From contig NZ_JAGSOV010000069.1 in NCBI RefSeq assembly GCF_023898865.1, positions 1 to 64,000 on the forward strand: a stretch of DNA of 64,000 nucleotides. The letters are read 5' to 3'. The position numbers were made by a program, and so were the translations under genes. Under the pieces are notes generated by a model that was not told where the DNA came from, made no database searches, and saw only the letters and a list, made by a program, of their open reading frames with translations. Shown here one piece after another: positions 24,141 through 33,125 of the stretch (the stretch's first letter is position 1; each line of letters begins with the position of its first letter). Source of the stretch: Pseudonocardia humida (GTDB lineage Bacteria > Actinomycetota > Actinomycetes > Mycobacteriales > Pseudonocardiaceae).

Positions 24141-25145
24141 TCAGCCGGTCGGCAGCAGCGGGAACGAGGTCGGCGGCGGCGGGGTCAGCGGCAGCACGAA
24201 GCTGGGCAGGATGGCCGCCTGCGGGTCGTTGACCGCGAGCGTCACCGCCCCGGGGGTCTGTCGCACCTCCAGGTGCGTCGGCCGGATCGAGCGGTCGCGG
24301 ATGAGGGCGTAGCGGGCGTCGGCGCTCATCAGCGACAGCACCGGACCCGCGGCGCGCAGCCCGGCGACGTCCGCGGGCGTGGTGCCGTCCACGCTGAGGA
24401 CGTAGGTCGCCCGGACGGGCAGCGGGTGCGCGCGCTCCGGCCCGACCGGCATCGCCACCGCGACGCGGCCGCCGTCGGCGAGTTCGAGCAGCAGCAGGGC
24501 GTCGGGGTCCTGCGGGTCGTCGGCCTTCTCGACGTAGTCGCCGGTGACGCCGATGTCGAACAGGCCCTCGCCGGCCCGGGCGGCCGGGGTCGCGGCCTGC
24601 CAGCCGTCGGCCGAGCTGAGCACGGTCACCGCCGTGACCTCCGCGTCCCGGTCGGGTGGGACGTAGAGCCCCGACAGCGGCAGCACGGCGCCCGACCGGA
24701 ACTCGGAGGCGAGCGGTGTGGAGTGCGAGACGACGGCCCGCTCGGCGGGGCCGCCGTCGGCGGCGGGCAGCCGCACCTCGACGATCCGCGACACCGACCG
24801 GAGCCCGGCGACCGTGGTGTCGACGAACACGACGGTCCGCCCGGCGGGCGCGGTGCCCGCCCACAGCACGCAGGAGCGCTCCAGGACCGGGGCGGAGCCG
24901 GCCAGGTCGCCGTCGGTGTCGATGTCCGGGTCGGTGACCGCGGCCCACGCCGCGCCGACCGCGTCGGCGTCGCCGAGCAGGTCGCCGCCGGGGTTGTGCA
25001 GCAGGAAGTCGCAGTCCGGCGGGCGCTGGTTCGACGCCCGCCAGGCGTCCGCGCCGAAGATCGCGGCGCCGCCGATGACGACGACGCCCAGCAGCCCGAC
25101 GACGAGGTAGGCGATCCCGCGCAGCACGGCTGACACGGCCGCCAT
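24141..25145 (-). CDS. Hypothetical membrane-anchored extracytoplasmic protein
   Basis: A 334-residue protein that I do not recognise. It has one N-terminal membrane helix (residues ~7-31, IAYLVVGLLGVVVIGGAAIFG) followed by a long extracytoplasmic part. Cysteines lie at about residues 45 (PPDCDFLL) and 92 (ERSCVLWAG). The C-terminal third has a strand-rich pattern (HLEVRQTPGAVTLAVND) and ends in a proline-rich tail (LTPPPPTSFPLLP). The ATG at 25145 follows GGTCCAGG-like sequence. The neighbours, a mini-protein and a DUF998 gene, give no functional clue. Confidence 0.7.
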   Translation of the reverse strand: MAAVSAVLRGIAYLVVGLLGVVVIGGAAIFGADAWRASNQRPPDCDFLLHNPGGDLLGDADAVGAAWAAVTDPDIDTDGDLAGSAPVLERSCVLWAGTAPAGRTVVFVDTTVAGLRSVSRIVEVRLPAADGGPAERAVVSHSTPLASEFRSGAVLPLSGLYVPPDRDAEVTAVTVLSSADGWQAATPAARAGEGLFDIGVTGDYVEKADDPQDPDALLLLELADGGRVAVAMPVGPERAHPLPVRATYVLSVDGTTPADVAGLRAAGPVLSLMSADARYALIRDRSIRPTHLEVRQTPGAVTLAVNDPQAAILPSFVLPLTPPPPTSFPLLPTG

Positions 25146-25248
25146 CCTGGACCCTGCCCCGTCCGGGCGAGCCAGTGGTCCTGGGGAGATCGACAGCGGG
25201 TTGTCCGATCCCGTCAGGCGGGCCCCGGGCGGGAGGCCGCCGCCGCGC

Positions 25249-25899
25249 TCACCGCGCCGAGCCGATCGCGCGCGTGCACAGCGCGGCGAACCAGCCGAGC
25301 CCGGCGGCCAGCGACAGCCGCTGGAACAGCCCTCCCCACCGGACGAGCCGGGGCCGCTGGGCGAACCCGCCGCCGGCCGCCACGAACGCCGCGAAGTGGG
25401 CCGCCGCGGCCGCGCCCGACGCCGCTGCCCACCCCCGCTCGCCGGGGCGCAGCGCCGAGACCGCCGTGGTGGCGGCGGCGGCCGGCAGGCACAGGAACAC
25501 CGGGGTGGAGGCCACGTCGTGCAGCCTCCCCGCGGTGGTCGCGGGATCCGGGGCCGGCGGGCTGCCCGGTGGGTAGCCGCTGATCGGGTCGGTGCGGAAG
25601 GCCCCGGCGCCGGCCAGGCCCGCGCCCACCGCCGCGAGCAGGGCGGGCACCGTGCGCGGCAGCGTCCGGGTGCGGGCCAGCCCGCTCGCCCCCGCGAGCA
25701 CCAGGGCCCCGGACGCGGCGAAGTTCGCGACCTGGCGCCACCCGCGCGGCCCGATGGCCAGCGAGCTGATCGGGTGGCGCAACGGGTCGTAGCCGGGGCG
25801 GGTGGCGCCCTCGACGGTGGCCACCCCGAGGAACAGCGGACCGGCCGCGGCGCCGCACCGCAGCAGCGCGCGGGTCGTGGCCGACGTGCGGGTGCTCAT
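25249..25899 (-). CDS. DUF998 family integral membrane protein
   Basis: A 216-residue protein with six predicted membrane helices. The N-terminal GPLFLGVATVEGATRPGYDPLRHPISSLAIGPRGWRQV is the characteristic DUF998 block (conserved R-P-G-Y-D and H-x-I-S-x-L). A second conserved loop, FRTDPISGYPPGSP, and the HDVASTPVFLCLP segment complete the family pattern. DUF998 proteins have no assigned function. It lies 104 bases downstream of the membrane protein at 24141-25145, between it and a phosphotransferase, all on the minus strand. Confidence 0.85.
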   Translation of the reverse strand: MSTRTSATTRALLRCGAAAGPLFLGVATVEGATRPGYDPLRHPISSLAIGPRGWRQVANFAASGALVLAGASGLARTRTLPRTVPALLAAVGAGLAGAGAFRTDPISGYPPGSPPAPDPATTAGRLHDVASTPVFLCLPAAAATTAVSALRPGERGWAAASGAAAAAHFAAFVAAGGGFAQRPRLVRWGGLFQRLSLAAGLGWFAALCTRAIGSAR

Positions 25900-25920
25900 C
25901 CCGCCATCCTGGCCCTCCCG

Positions 25921-26868
25921 CTACGGGCCGCCCAGCCCCGCCACGCGGTCGGCCACCGCCAGCATCTGCCGACCGACCGGCTGCAACCCGATCCGGGTGG
26001 CCAGCAGCCCGGTCGACACGCGCTCGACGACGCCCCACTCCCAGAGCGCGGTCGCGTCGCGGCCGGTGCGCGCGGCCAGCACCCGGGCCCGGGCGAACGG
26101 ATCGCCCTCGAGCATGTCCGCGGGGTCCTCGCGCATCAGCACGCCGAGGTCGTACTCCGGCTCGGCGAGCAGGCCCTCCGGGTCGGCGAGGGCCCAGCCG
26201 ATCCCGCCGGGCCGGGGGTCGACCAGCACGTTCCACTCGTGCGGATCGCCGTGCACGAGCACCGCGCGCTCGTCGTCGTGCCCGGCGGCGCGGCGATCGG
26301 CGCAGGCCAGCGCGTGCTCGACGGCCCGTTCCGAGCAGGGCCGGTCGAGCTCGGCCCACCACCGGGCGACGGCGGCGGCGAGCTCGCGGGCCTTCTGAGC
26401 GCCGTCCGGGAAGCCGTGGTCCGCGTCGATGTCGGCCGCCGGCCGCCAGAACCGCAGCAGCAACGAGCACAGGATCTCGTGCCGCTGCGCCATCGGCAGG
26501 CCGACGTCGTGCAGGGACGGCCCGAGCCGGTCGAGCAGCAGGGCACCGCGGTCGACGTCGTGGCGCAGCAGCCGCACGCACCCGCGCCCCGCGACCAGCC
26601 GCAGCACGGCGATCTCGTGCCGGGCCGGGGCCAGGCCGTCGCCGCCCATCCGATCGGCCCGGGGGACCTGCAGCTTGAGCACCGCGGGCCGGCCGTCGGC
26701 GGTGTCGGCCGCGACGACGAGCGACTCGGTGGCGTCGGGGAAGGCGCGCCCGATCGTCAGGCCCCACTCCCGGGCGATCTCGGCGACCAACCGGGGGAGG
26801 TCGGCCAGCCAGCCGTCGGCCCCGGCCGCGCGCGCCTTCTCCCGCACCGGCCCGGGCACGTCGATCAC
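25921..26868 (-). CDS. Aminoglycoside/streptomycin 6-phosphotransferase-like kinase (APH(6) family)
   Basis: A 315-residue small-molecule kinase of the APH_6_hur (streptomycin kinase) family. Nucleotide-binding lysine is in PAVLKLQVPR, the catalytic Brenner-type motif is LVHGDPHEWNVLVDP, and the metal-binding segment is WALADPEGLLAEPEYDLGVLM, replacing the usual DPKP. Such proteins are widespread in soil actinomycetes and are not always resistance enzymes. The GTG at 26868 is chosen because the family domain begins there; the open frame extends to 27018 through sequence without domain match. It ends 21 bases before the DUF998 gene start on the same strand. Confidence 0.8.
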   Translation of the reverse strand: MIDVPGPVREKARAAGADGWLADLPRLVAEIAREWGLTIGRAFPDATESLVVAADTADGRPAVLKLQVPRADRMGGDGLAPARHEIAVLRLVAGRGCVRLLRHDVDRGALLLDRLGPSLHDVGLPMAQRHEILCSLLLRFWRPAADIDADHGFPDGAQKARELAAAVARWWAELDRPCSERAVEHALACADRRAAGHDDERAVLVHGDPHEWNVLVDPRPGGIGWALADPEGLLAEPEYDLGVLMREDPADMLEGDPFARARVLAARTGRDATALWEWGVVERVSTGLLATRIGLQPVGRQMLAVADRVAGLGGP

Positions 26869-27229
26869 CGGGGGATGACAGCAGACCCGGCGGGCGGCGG
26901 CGACCGACTTTCGGCCCGCCACCGGACGGCCGAACACCACGGCGTCGCGCACGGCCGGGGGCGCACCGGCGGCGAGCTCCGCGTCGGGGCGAGCCCCCGG
27001 TGGGCGCGAAGCGCCCACCCCTTCCCACCCCCTGCTGGAGCTGAGGCCCTCGCCGGAGGTGCCGCCGGAGGCGCCCTGAACAGGTGGCTGTCCTGGACGA
27101 CGCGCCCAGCTCCGGACCGGGAAGGAGCGCCTGCGCGGCGAGCGACCTCTGACGGGCTGGACCCAGCGGGGGCCGGGGAACGAAACCCACCCTCGTCCGA
27201 GGTTCGGCGACTCCCGAGCGAGCGAACTG
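26869..27229. other. Intergenic region, no gene seen
   Basis: These 361 bases separate the MFS gene end from the APH(6)-like start, all on the minus strand. Open frames here lack domains. A 9-bp hairpin, GGTGGGCGC/GCGCCCACC around GAA, lies at 26999-27019 and could end MFS transcription. The rest probably holds the phosphotransferase promoter. Confidence 0.4.
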
Positions 27230-28429
27230 CTAGGCGGGCACCTTCGCGGCCCGTCGCTGCAGGACCAGCAGCGCCGCCAGTGCCACCGCGGCCAGCACCG
27301 CCACCGCGGCGACGAACACCAGGGCCGCGGGGACCAGCCCCCACGCCTGCGCCGCCGCTCCCACCCCGACGACCGGCAGGGAGATGGCGACGTAGAGCAC
27401 CACGAAGAAGCTGGACGTCACGGCGGCCCGCATCGCGGGGTCGACGCGGGCGTGCACCGCGGCCATGCCCTTGCTGAAGCTCATGCCCTGGCCGATGCCG
27501 GCCACCACCGCGCCGGTCACCAGGACGGCGAGGGAACCGGCCAGCAGGGCCGTGCCGATGACGAGCACCCCGACGACCAGCAGTGCGCACCCGGCGTCCA
27601 GGGCGCGGTCGGTGGGGAGGCCGCGCAGCCCGAGCTGCGCGGCGGTGGAGGCGGCGAAGAGCGCGAACACGACGAGGCCGGCGACGGCGTGGTCGTCGAC
27701 GCCGGTGATCTCGGCGACGATCCGCGGCGCGATGGCGGTGAACAGCCCGAGCACCGCGAAGCCGGCGAAGCCCGCGGTCACCGCGCCGGCGAACACGGCC
27801 CGCACCGGCGGTGGGACGGCCAGCGCGGCGGGGCGCAGCCGGGGGTGCTCGGCGACGTGGACCGTCTCCGGGGCCAGCAGCACCAGCACCGCGCAGCCGA
27901 CGACGGCGACCGCGTGCACCGCGAACGACAGGTGCAGCGGGGCGGGCAGGTACTGCACGGCCAGGCCGGCCAGCAGCGGGCCGAGGCCGAGCCCGCCCAT
28001 GTTGGCCGCGGTGGCCACGGCGGGCGCGCGCGAGCGCAGCCGCTCCGGCGCCGCCTCGATGACCGCGGCGGTGGCGGCCCCGGCGAAGATCCCGGCCGAC
28101 ACCCCGGACAGCAGCCTGCCCACCAGCAGCACCGGCACCGAGTCCGCGACGAGGAACACCAGGCTGCTCAGCAGGGCGGCGGCCAGCCCGCCCAGCAGCA
28201 GCGGGCGCCGCCCGAGCTGGTCGGACCAGCGGCCGAACAGCAGCAGCGCGGCCAGCACGCCCACCGCGTACACCGCGAAGACGACCGTCTGCACCACCGC
28301 CGAGAACCCGAGCTCCCGCTGGTAGAGCGAGTACATCGGGGTGGGGACGGTGGTGCCGGTCATCACGACGGCGAAGGCGAGGACCAGGCCGGCGAACGCG
28401 GTCGGGGGTCGGAGGCGGGCGAGTGGCAC
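27230..28429 (-). CDS. MFS transporter (drug-efflux type)
   Basis: A 399-residue major facilitator protein with twelve hydrophobic helices. The motif-A loop between helices 2 and 3 is GRWSDQLGRRPLLL. The helix-1 sequence TGTTVPTPMYSLYQRELGFSAVVQ and helix-5 region GLGLGPLLAGLAVQYLP resemble drug:H+ antiporters. The start is a GTG at 28429 without a convincing Shine-Dalgarno sequence. Substrate unknown. It is divergent from the VOC-family gene with a 98-base gap; no regulator is adjacent. Confidence 0.85.
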   Translation of the reverse strand: MPLARLRPPTAFAGLVLAFAVVMTGTTVPTPMYSLYQRELGFSAVVQTVVFAVYAVGVLAALLLFGRWSDQLGRRPLLLGGLAAALLSSLVFLVADSVPVLLVGRLLSGVSAGIFAGAATAAVIEAAPERLRSRAPAVATAANMGGLGLGPLLAGLAVQYLPAPLHLSFAVHAVAVVGCAVLVLLAPETVHVAEHPRLRPAALAVPPPVRAVFAGAVTAGFAGFAVLGLFTAIAPRIVAEITGVDDHAVAGLVVFALFAASTAAQLGLRGLPTDRALDAGCALLVVGVLVIGTALLAGSLAVLVTGAVVAGIGQGMSFSKGMAAVHARVDPAMRAAVTSSFFVVLYVAISLPVVGVGAAAQAWGLVPAALVFVAAVAVLAAVALAALLVLQRRAAKVPA

Positions 28430-28527
28430 CCGCAGATCGTCCGTCCGCGGCGCGCGCGGCCGCCACCGCGCGGCACGACATCACAGCGGAGCCGGTCCGC
28501 GGGAGGATGGGGCGAGGAGGACCGACC

Positions 28528-28908
28528 ATGAGCGATGCCACCACCCCCGCCCTCGACCACACCATCGTCTGGGCCACCGACCGCGCCCGTTCCGCGGAGT
28601 TCCTCGCCCACGTGCTGGGCGTGCGGGTCGGGGCGCCGACCGAGCCGTTCCTGCCGGTGCGGCTGGGCAACGGCGTCACCCTGGACTTCGCCGAGGGCCG
28701 CGACGCGCCGGACACGCAGCACTACGCGTTCCGGGTCAGCGAGGAGCAGTTCGACGCGGCCCTCGCCCGGGTCACCGCGGCCGGCCTCACCTACTGGGCC
28801 GACCCGTTCCGCCGCGAGCCCGGGCGGACCAACCGCATGAACGGCGGTCGCGGGTTCTACGTCGCCGACCCCGACGGCCACATGATGGAGCTGCTCACCG
28901 TCACGTGA
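28528..28908 (+). CDS. VOC-superfamily (glyoxalase/bleomycin-resistance-like) protein
   Basis: A 126-residue single VOC module. The N-terminal LDHTIVWATDRARSAEFLAHVLGVRVG, the central HYAFRVSEEQFDAALARV helix and the C-terminal GGRGFYVADPDGHMMELLTV are typical. Probable metal ligands are the histidine of LDHTIV, the histidine of QHYAF and the glutamate of MMELL. These proteins act as metal-dependent isomerases, dioxygenases or antibiotic-binding proteins; the role here is open. The ATG at 28528 follows GAGGAGG at 7 bases. It is convergent with the cell-wall protein gene. Confidence 0.85.
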   Translation: MSDATTPALDHTIVWATDRARSAEFLAHVLGVRVGAPTEPFLPVRLGNGVTLDFAEGRDAPDTQHYAFRVSEEQFDAALARVTAAGLTYWADPFRREPGRTNRMNGGRGFYVADPDGHMMELLTVT

Positions 28909-28923
28909 CGGTCGGGCCCGCGG

Positions 28924-30054
28924 TCAGCGCTTGAAGCTGACGTGGATGTGGTCGAAGTGGCCGCCGGTGGCCTCGTCGGGGTCGTAGACGCCGCCGCCGC
29001 TGTAGGGCTGGCCCCACCCCGTGTCGGTGTCGCCGCGCCCGGCCGACCAGATCCGGCCCTGCCAGATCACGTAGGACACCTGCAGCGCGTCGGCGTTCGC
29101 CCGGAACCACTCGGCGAGCTCCCAGCCGGCCTGCAGTTCGGTGCCCGCCGCGAACGCCCCGGCGGTGCCGGGGAAGAAGTCGCAGGCCCGGCCCTTGGGG
29201 TGGTCGCTGGAGGGGTTCCAGGCGTGCGCGTCCCAGCAGCCGGTGGCCTGGATCCGGGAGCCGGCGCTGTAGCCGCCGAACACGCGCAGCACCTCGTCGA
29301 GCGCGTGCCGGGTGGCCCCGGTGAGGCAGCCGCCGGAGGTGGGGTCGTCCTGGACGCAGCCGGTGTCGCCGCCGGCCCACGGCACCGCCGCCGGGCCGGT
29401 GGCCCCGCCGCGCGGGGCGCAGACGTCGGTGCCGGCCAGCGAGATCTCCACGCCGGTGTCCGCGCCGACGTCGGCGAGCATGGAGGCGGCGTAGTCCTCC
29501 CACTTGCTGTAGGCGGTGGGGAACGCGGAGCGCTGCACCGTCTGCGCGGCCTGCCACAGCGGCATCTGCGGCCAGTCCGGCACGGCCAGCAGCCGGTCGT
29601 AGAACTGGGTGGCCGAGTAGACCGGGTCCTGCACCTGCGCGGGGGAGCCCCAGCCCTGCGACGGGCGCTGCTGGAACAGCCCCAGCGAGTCGCGGTCGCC
29701 GTAGTCGATGTTGCGCAGCCCGGACTCCTGCATCGCCGTCGCCAGGGCGATCCACTGGCCGCGCTCGGGGACCTGCATCTGCCTGCCGACCTCGACGATG
29801 ATCGCGGCGTTCTGCCGCTGCTCGTCGGACGGGTCGGCGGCGTCGGCCAGCACCGAGGTGCCGCCCGAGCCGTAGCCGCAGCCCGCCGGCCCGGTGCTGC
29901 CCATCCCGGACATCCAGATCACCGCGTTGACCCCGAGCAGGCCCACGACGCCGATGATGCCCAGCACCACGACGAGCACACCGATCCGGGCGCCGGCGCG
30001 GCGCAGCGCGTTCCCGGCGAACTCCAGAGAGTTCAACAGCGTTCCAGTGGGCAC
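28924..30054 (-). CDS. Membrane-anchored cell-wall hydrolase-like protein
   Basis: A 376-residue protein with one N-terminal membrane helix (residues ~24-48). The outer region first has a lysozyme/transglycosylase-like segment (~80-190) with ALATAMQESGLRNIDYGDRDSLGLFQQRPSQGWG, in which the Glu of QESG matches the catalytic position of lytic enzymes. The C-terminal domain (~260-376) ends in WNPSSDHPKGRACDFF and GGHFDHIHVSFKR, a His/Asp pattern of the peptidase-like module often found behind it in actinomycetes. Both parts suggest peptidoglycan remodelling. The start is GTG. A role in conjugation or secretion is an alternative, since related proteins occur in transfer modules. Confidence 0.75.
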   Translation of the reverse strand: MPTGTLLNSLEFAGNALRRAGARIGVLVVVLGIIGVVGLLGVNAVIWMSGMGSTGPAGCGYGSGGTSVLADAADPSDEQRQNAAIIVEVGRQMQVPERGQWIALATAMQESGLRNIDYGDRDSLGLFQQRPSQGWGSPAQVQDPVYSATQFYDRLLAVPDWPQMPLWQAAQTVQRSAFPTAYSKWEDYAASMLADVGADTGVEISLAGTDVCAPRGGATGPAAVPWAGGDTGCVQDDPTSGGCLTGATRHALDEVLRVFGGYSAGSRIQATGCWDAHAWNPSSDHPKGRACDFFPGTAGAFAAGTELQAGWELAEWFRANADALQVSYVIWQGRIWSAGRGDTDTGWGQPYSGGGVYDPDEATGGHFDHIHVSFKR

Positions 30055-30127
30055 GGGCCGCGGGGGCGGCGGGTCGAGGGGGCGATCCCAGGCTAGACGA
30101 CGGTCCCGGCCCGGTGGTCCCGTTCGG

Positions 30128-32431
30128 TCACTTCGCGCCCGCCCCGCCGTGACCCCGCGTCGCCGGATCGGTCGAGGGGGCCCGCGTCGGGAACGCCGAG
30201 CCGAACCCCCGCAGGCGCAGGCTGTTGGCCACCACGAACACCGAGCTGAGCGCCATGGCGGCGCCGGCGAGCATCGGGTTGAGCAGCCCGGCCGCGGCCA
30301 GCGGCAGCGCGGCCACGTTGTACCCGAAGGCCCAGAACAGGTTGCCCTTGATCGTGGCCAGGGTGCGCCGGGACAGCCGGATGGCGTCGGCGGCGGCCAG
30401 CAGGTCGCCGCGGACGAGGGTGAGGTCGGCGGCCTCGATCGCCACGTCGGTGCCGGTGCCCATGGCCAGGCCGAGGTCGGCCTGGGCCAGTGCGGCGGCG
30501 TCGTTCACCCCGTCGCCGATCATGGCGACGACGCGGCCATCGTCCTGCAGGCGCTTGACGGCGTCGAGCTTGTCGGCCGGGAGCACCTCCGCGTGGACGG
30601 CGTCGGCGTCGATCCCCACCGCGGCGGCCACGGCCGCGGCGGCGGCCCGGTTGTCGCCGGTCAGCAGCACGGGGCGCAGCCCGAGCCCGCGCAGCGCGGC
30701 GATCGCCTCGGCCGAGGTCGGCTTGACCTCGTCGGCGACGACCAGCACGGCGCGGGCGGCGCCGTCCCACGCCGCGACGACGGCGGTGCGCCCGGCCTCG
30801 ACCGCGGTGCGGGCGGCGTCGGCGAGCTCGTCGGGCAGGGTGATCCCGGACGACTCCAGCAGCGCGGGCCTGCCCACCAGCACGTCGTGGCCCTCGACCG
30901 TGCCGCGCACGCCCATGCCCTGCAGGGCGGCGAACCCGCCGACGGCGGGCAGGCGCCCGGCGCGCCGGCCGGCCGCGCGGGCGACCGCCCGGCCCACGGG
31001 GTGCTCGGAGGCGTCCTCGACGGCCCCGGCCAGCCGGAGCACGTCGTCCTCGGCGACGCCGGCCGCCGGGTGCACCGCGAGCAGGCTCATCGTGCCGGTG
31101 GTGACGGTGCCGGTCTTGTCGAGCACGACCGTGTCGACCCGGCGGGTGGACTCCAGGACCTCCGGTCCCTTGATCAGGATGCCCAGCTGGGCGCCGCGCC
31201 CGGTGCCCACCAGCAGCGCCGTGGGCGTGGCCAGCCCCAGCGCGCAGGGGCAGGCGATGATCAGGACCGCGACGGCGGCGGTGAACGCCGCGTCGGCGCC
31301 CGCCCCGCTGCCCAGCCAGAAGCCCAGCGTGGCGACGGCGAGCGCGATGACGACCGGGACGAAGACCCCGGAGATGCGGTCGGCCAGCCGCTGCACCGCG
31401 GCCTTGCCGTTCTGGGCCCGCTCGACCAGCTGCGCCATGCGGGAGAGCTGGGTGTCGGCGCCCACCCGGGTCGCGGTGACCACCAGCCGGCCGCCCGCGT
31501 TGACCGTGGCCCCGACGACGGCGTCGCCCGGCCCGACCTCGACCGGCACCGACTCGCCGGTGAGCATCGAGGCGTCGACCGCAGAGGAGCCCTCGTCGAC
31601 GACGCCGTCGGTGGCGATGCGCTCACCGGGCCGCACCACGAACCGGTCGCCGACGTGCAGGCGCTCGATCGGCACCCGGTTCTCGGTGCCGTCCGCGGAC
31701 AGCACGCGGACCTCGGCGGCCCCGAGCTCGAGCAGCGCCCGCAGCGCGGCCCCGGCCCGGCGCTTGGACCGGGCCTCGAACCAGCGCCCGGCCAGGATGA
31801 ACGCGGTGACCCCGGCGGCCACCTCGAGGTAGATGTTGGCGCTGCCGGTCGAGGGGGCGATCGTCAGCTCGAACGGGTGCGTCATGCCCGGCTCGCCCGC
31901 CGAGCCCAGCAGCAGCGCGTACAGCGACCAGCCGAACGCCGAGAGCACGCCCATGGAGATGAGCGTGTCCATGGTGGCCTCGCCGTGGCGCAGGTTCGAC
32001 CAGGCCGCCCGGTGGAACGGCCACGCGGCCCACACCACCACCGGCGCGGCCAGCGCCAGCGAGATCCACTGCCAGTACCGGAACTGCAGCGGCTCGACCA
32101 TCGCCAGCGCGATGACCGGCGCGCCCAGCGCGATCGCGACCAGCAGCCGGTCGCGCAGGGCGCGGGTCGGGTCGGGCGGCTCGGCAGGCGACGGCGTCGA
32201 TTCCGGCACCCACGCGGTGTAGCCGGCCGCCTCGACCGTGGCCACCAGGTCGGCCGGGGCGGTGCCGGCGGGCGCCCGCACCCAGGCCTTCTCGGTGGCG
32301 TAGTTGACCGTGGCGGTGACCCCGTCCATCCGGTTGAGCTTGCGCTCGATCCGGTTGGCGCAGGACGCGCAGGTCATCCCGCCGATCACCAGTTCGACGC
32401 CGGTCGAGGCGGAGATCGACTCCGTGCTCAT
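30128..32431 (-). CDS. copA: Copper-exporting P1B-type ATPase
   Basis: A 767-residue copper pump. An N-terminal heavy-metal domain has GGMTCASCANR (Cys21, Cys24). Eight membrane helices include the transport motif CPC (394-396) in ACPCALGLATPTAL. The phosphorylated aspartate is D438 in DKTGTVTTG; the nucleotide domain carries a conserved SEHPVG, and the hinge is MIGDGVNDAAALAQADLGLAMG. All motifs are intact. It is the last gene of a minus-strand operon csoR-copZ-copA, 46 bases after copZ, and should be de-repressed when Cu(I) binds CsoR. It expels Cu(I) from the cytosol. Confidence 0.96.
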   Translation of the reverse strand: MSTESISASTGVELVIGGMTCASCANRIERKLNRMDGVTATVNYATEKAWVRAPAGTAPADLVATVEAAGYTAWVPESTPSPAEPPDPTRALRDRLLVAIALGAPVIALAMVEPLQFRYWQWISLALAAPVVVWAAWPFHRAAWSNLRHGEATMDTLISMGVLSAFGWSLYALLLGSAGEPGMTHPFELTIAPSTGSANIYLEVAAGVTAFILAGRWFEARSKRRAGAALRALLELGAAEVRVLSADGTENRVPIERLHVGDRFVVRPGERIATDGVVDEGSSAVDASMLTGESVPVEVGPGDAVVGATVNAGGRLVVTATRVGADTQLSRMAQLVERAQNGKAAVQRLADRISGVFVPVVIALAVATLGFWLGSGAGADAAFTAAVAVLIIACPCALGLATPTALLVGTGRGAQLGILIKGPEVLESTRRVDTVVLDKTGTVTTGTMSLLAVHPAAGVAEDDVLRLAGAVEDASEHPVGRAVARAAGRRAGRLPAVGGFAALQGMGVRGTVEGHDVLVGRPALLESSGITLPDELADAARTAVEAGRTAVVAAWDGAARAVLVVADEVKPTSAEAIAALRGLGLRPVLLTGDNRAAAAAVAAAVGIDADAVHAEVLPADKLDAVKRLQDDGRVVAMIGDGVNDAAALAQADLGLAMGTGTDVAIEAADLTLVRGDLLAAADAIRLSRRTLATIKGNLFWAFGYNVAALPLAAAGLLNPMLAGAAMALSSVFVVANSLRLRGFGSAFPTRAPSTDPATRGHGGAGAK

Positions 32432-32477
32432 CGGCTGGCCTCCTCGGTGGCGCCGGCGGGTGGGACGGGGACCGGGC

Positions 32478-32684
32478 TCAGCCGGCCAGCTTGTAGCCGG
32501 CCTCCTCGACCGCCGAGCGGACGGCGGTCGGGTCGAGCGGCTCGGCGCTGGTCACGGTGACCGCGCCGGAGGACAGCTGCACGTCGACCGCGGAGACGCC
32601 GTCGATCTCGCTGATCTCCTCGGTGACCGAGGCGACGCAGTGCTCGCAGGTCATGCCGCTGACGGTGTAGGTGGCGGTGCTCAT
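32478..32684 (-). CDS. copZ: Copper chaperone CopZ-like protein
   Basis: A 68-residue soluble heavy-metal-associated domain. The Cu(I) site is SGMTCEHCVASV with Cys13 and Cys16, followed by the ferredoxin-like beta-alpha-beta-beta-alpha-beta pattern ending in EEAGYKLAG. It would hand Cu(I) to the N-terminal domain of CopA. It sits between csoR and copA on the same strand, with GGAGGAAT-type ribosome-binding sequence directly upstream of its ATG. Confidence 0.94.
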   Translation of the reverse strand: MSTATYTVSGMTCEHCVASVTEEISEIDGVSAVDVQLSSGAVTVTSAEPLDPTAVRSAVEEAGYKLAG

Positions 32685-32758
32685 CGATTCCTCCGGAGTG
32701 GGGTCGGCCGGCCGGTGGGGAGTGCGGCCGGGGGTCGGTGCCGGGCGCGCGGCCCGGG

Positions 32759-33040
32759 TCAGGAGCGCACCAGCCGGGCGATCGCGGCGCTGGCCTCGGC
32801 GACCTTGCGGTCGGCCACGGCGCCGCCTTCCGCCACGGCCTCGGTGACGCAGTGCTTGAGGTGCTCGTCGAGCAGCCCGAGCGCGACGGCCTCCAGGGCC
32901 TTGGTCGCGGCCGAGACCTGGGTGAGCACGTCGATGCAGTACTTGTCGTCCTCGATCATGCGGGCGATGCCGCGGACCTGGCCCTCGATGCGGCGCAACC
33001 GCTTGAGGTAGGCGTCCTTGTCGTCGGTGTACCCGTGCAC
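32759..33040 (-). CDS. csoR: Copper-sensing transcriptional repressor CsoR
   Basis: A 93-residue all-helical repressor. The Cu(I)-binding triad of CsoR is present as Cys35 (DDKYCIDVLTQ), His60 and Cys64 (DEHLKHC). The N-terminal RLRRIEGQVRGIARMIEDD helix is the usual family signature. Cu(I) binding releases the tetramer from DNA. It leads the csoR-copZ-copA operon, and a matching G/C-tract operator lies 25 bases upstream of its start, so autoregulation is expected. The ATG follows GGGAGGAG. Confidence 0.96.
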   Translation of the reverse strand: MHGYTDDKDAYLKRLRRIEGQVRGIARMIEDDKYCIDVLTQVSAATKALEAVALGLLDEHLKHCVTEAVAEGGAVADRKVAEASAAIARLVRS

Positions 33041-33064
33041 GGCAGGCTCCTCCCGGTTCCCCTC

Positions 33065-33081
33065 ATACTATAGGGGGGTAT
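33065..33081 (-). promoter_or_regulatory. CsoR operator over the csoR promoter
   Basis: On the minus strand the site reads ATACCCCCCTATAGTAT, a pseudo-palindrome with the C-tract and flanking A/T typical of CsoR sites in mycobacteria and other Gram-positives. It lies 25 bases upstream of csoR, and TATAGT inside it can serve as the -10 element, so repressor binding would block transcription. Confidence 0.75.
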
Positions 33082-33125
33082 CATTCCGGGCGCTGCCGGA
33101 GGTGTCCGGCGATACAGCCCGGGCG

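Noticed and set aside
25201..27477. 758-residue open frame on the + strand
   Set aside because: It lies antisense to the DUF998 and APH(6)-like genes and is dominated by Arg/Gly/Pro/His; a shadow frame.
28924..30054. Idea that the cell-wall hydrolase-like protein marks an integrative conjugative element
   Set aside because: No integrase, relaxase, TraB/FtsK-type protein or attachment-site repeat lies nearby, so a mobile element cannot be supported.
29894..32560. 888-residue open frame on the + strand
   Set aside because: It runs antisense through the intact copA gene. Its composition (His/Gln/Arg/Gly runs) is that of a shadow frame in high-GC DNA, and no domain is visible.
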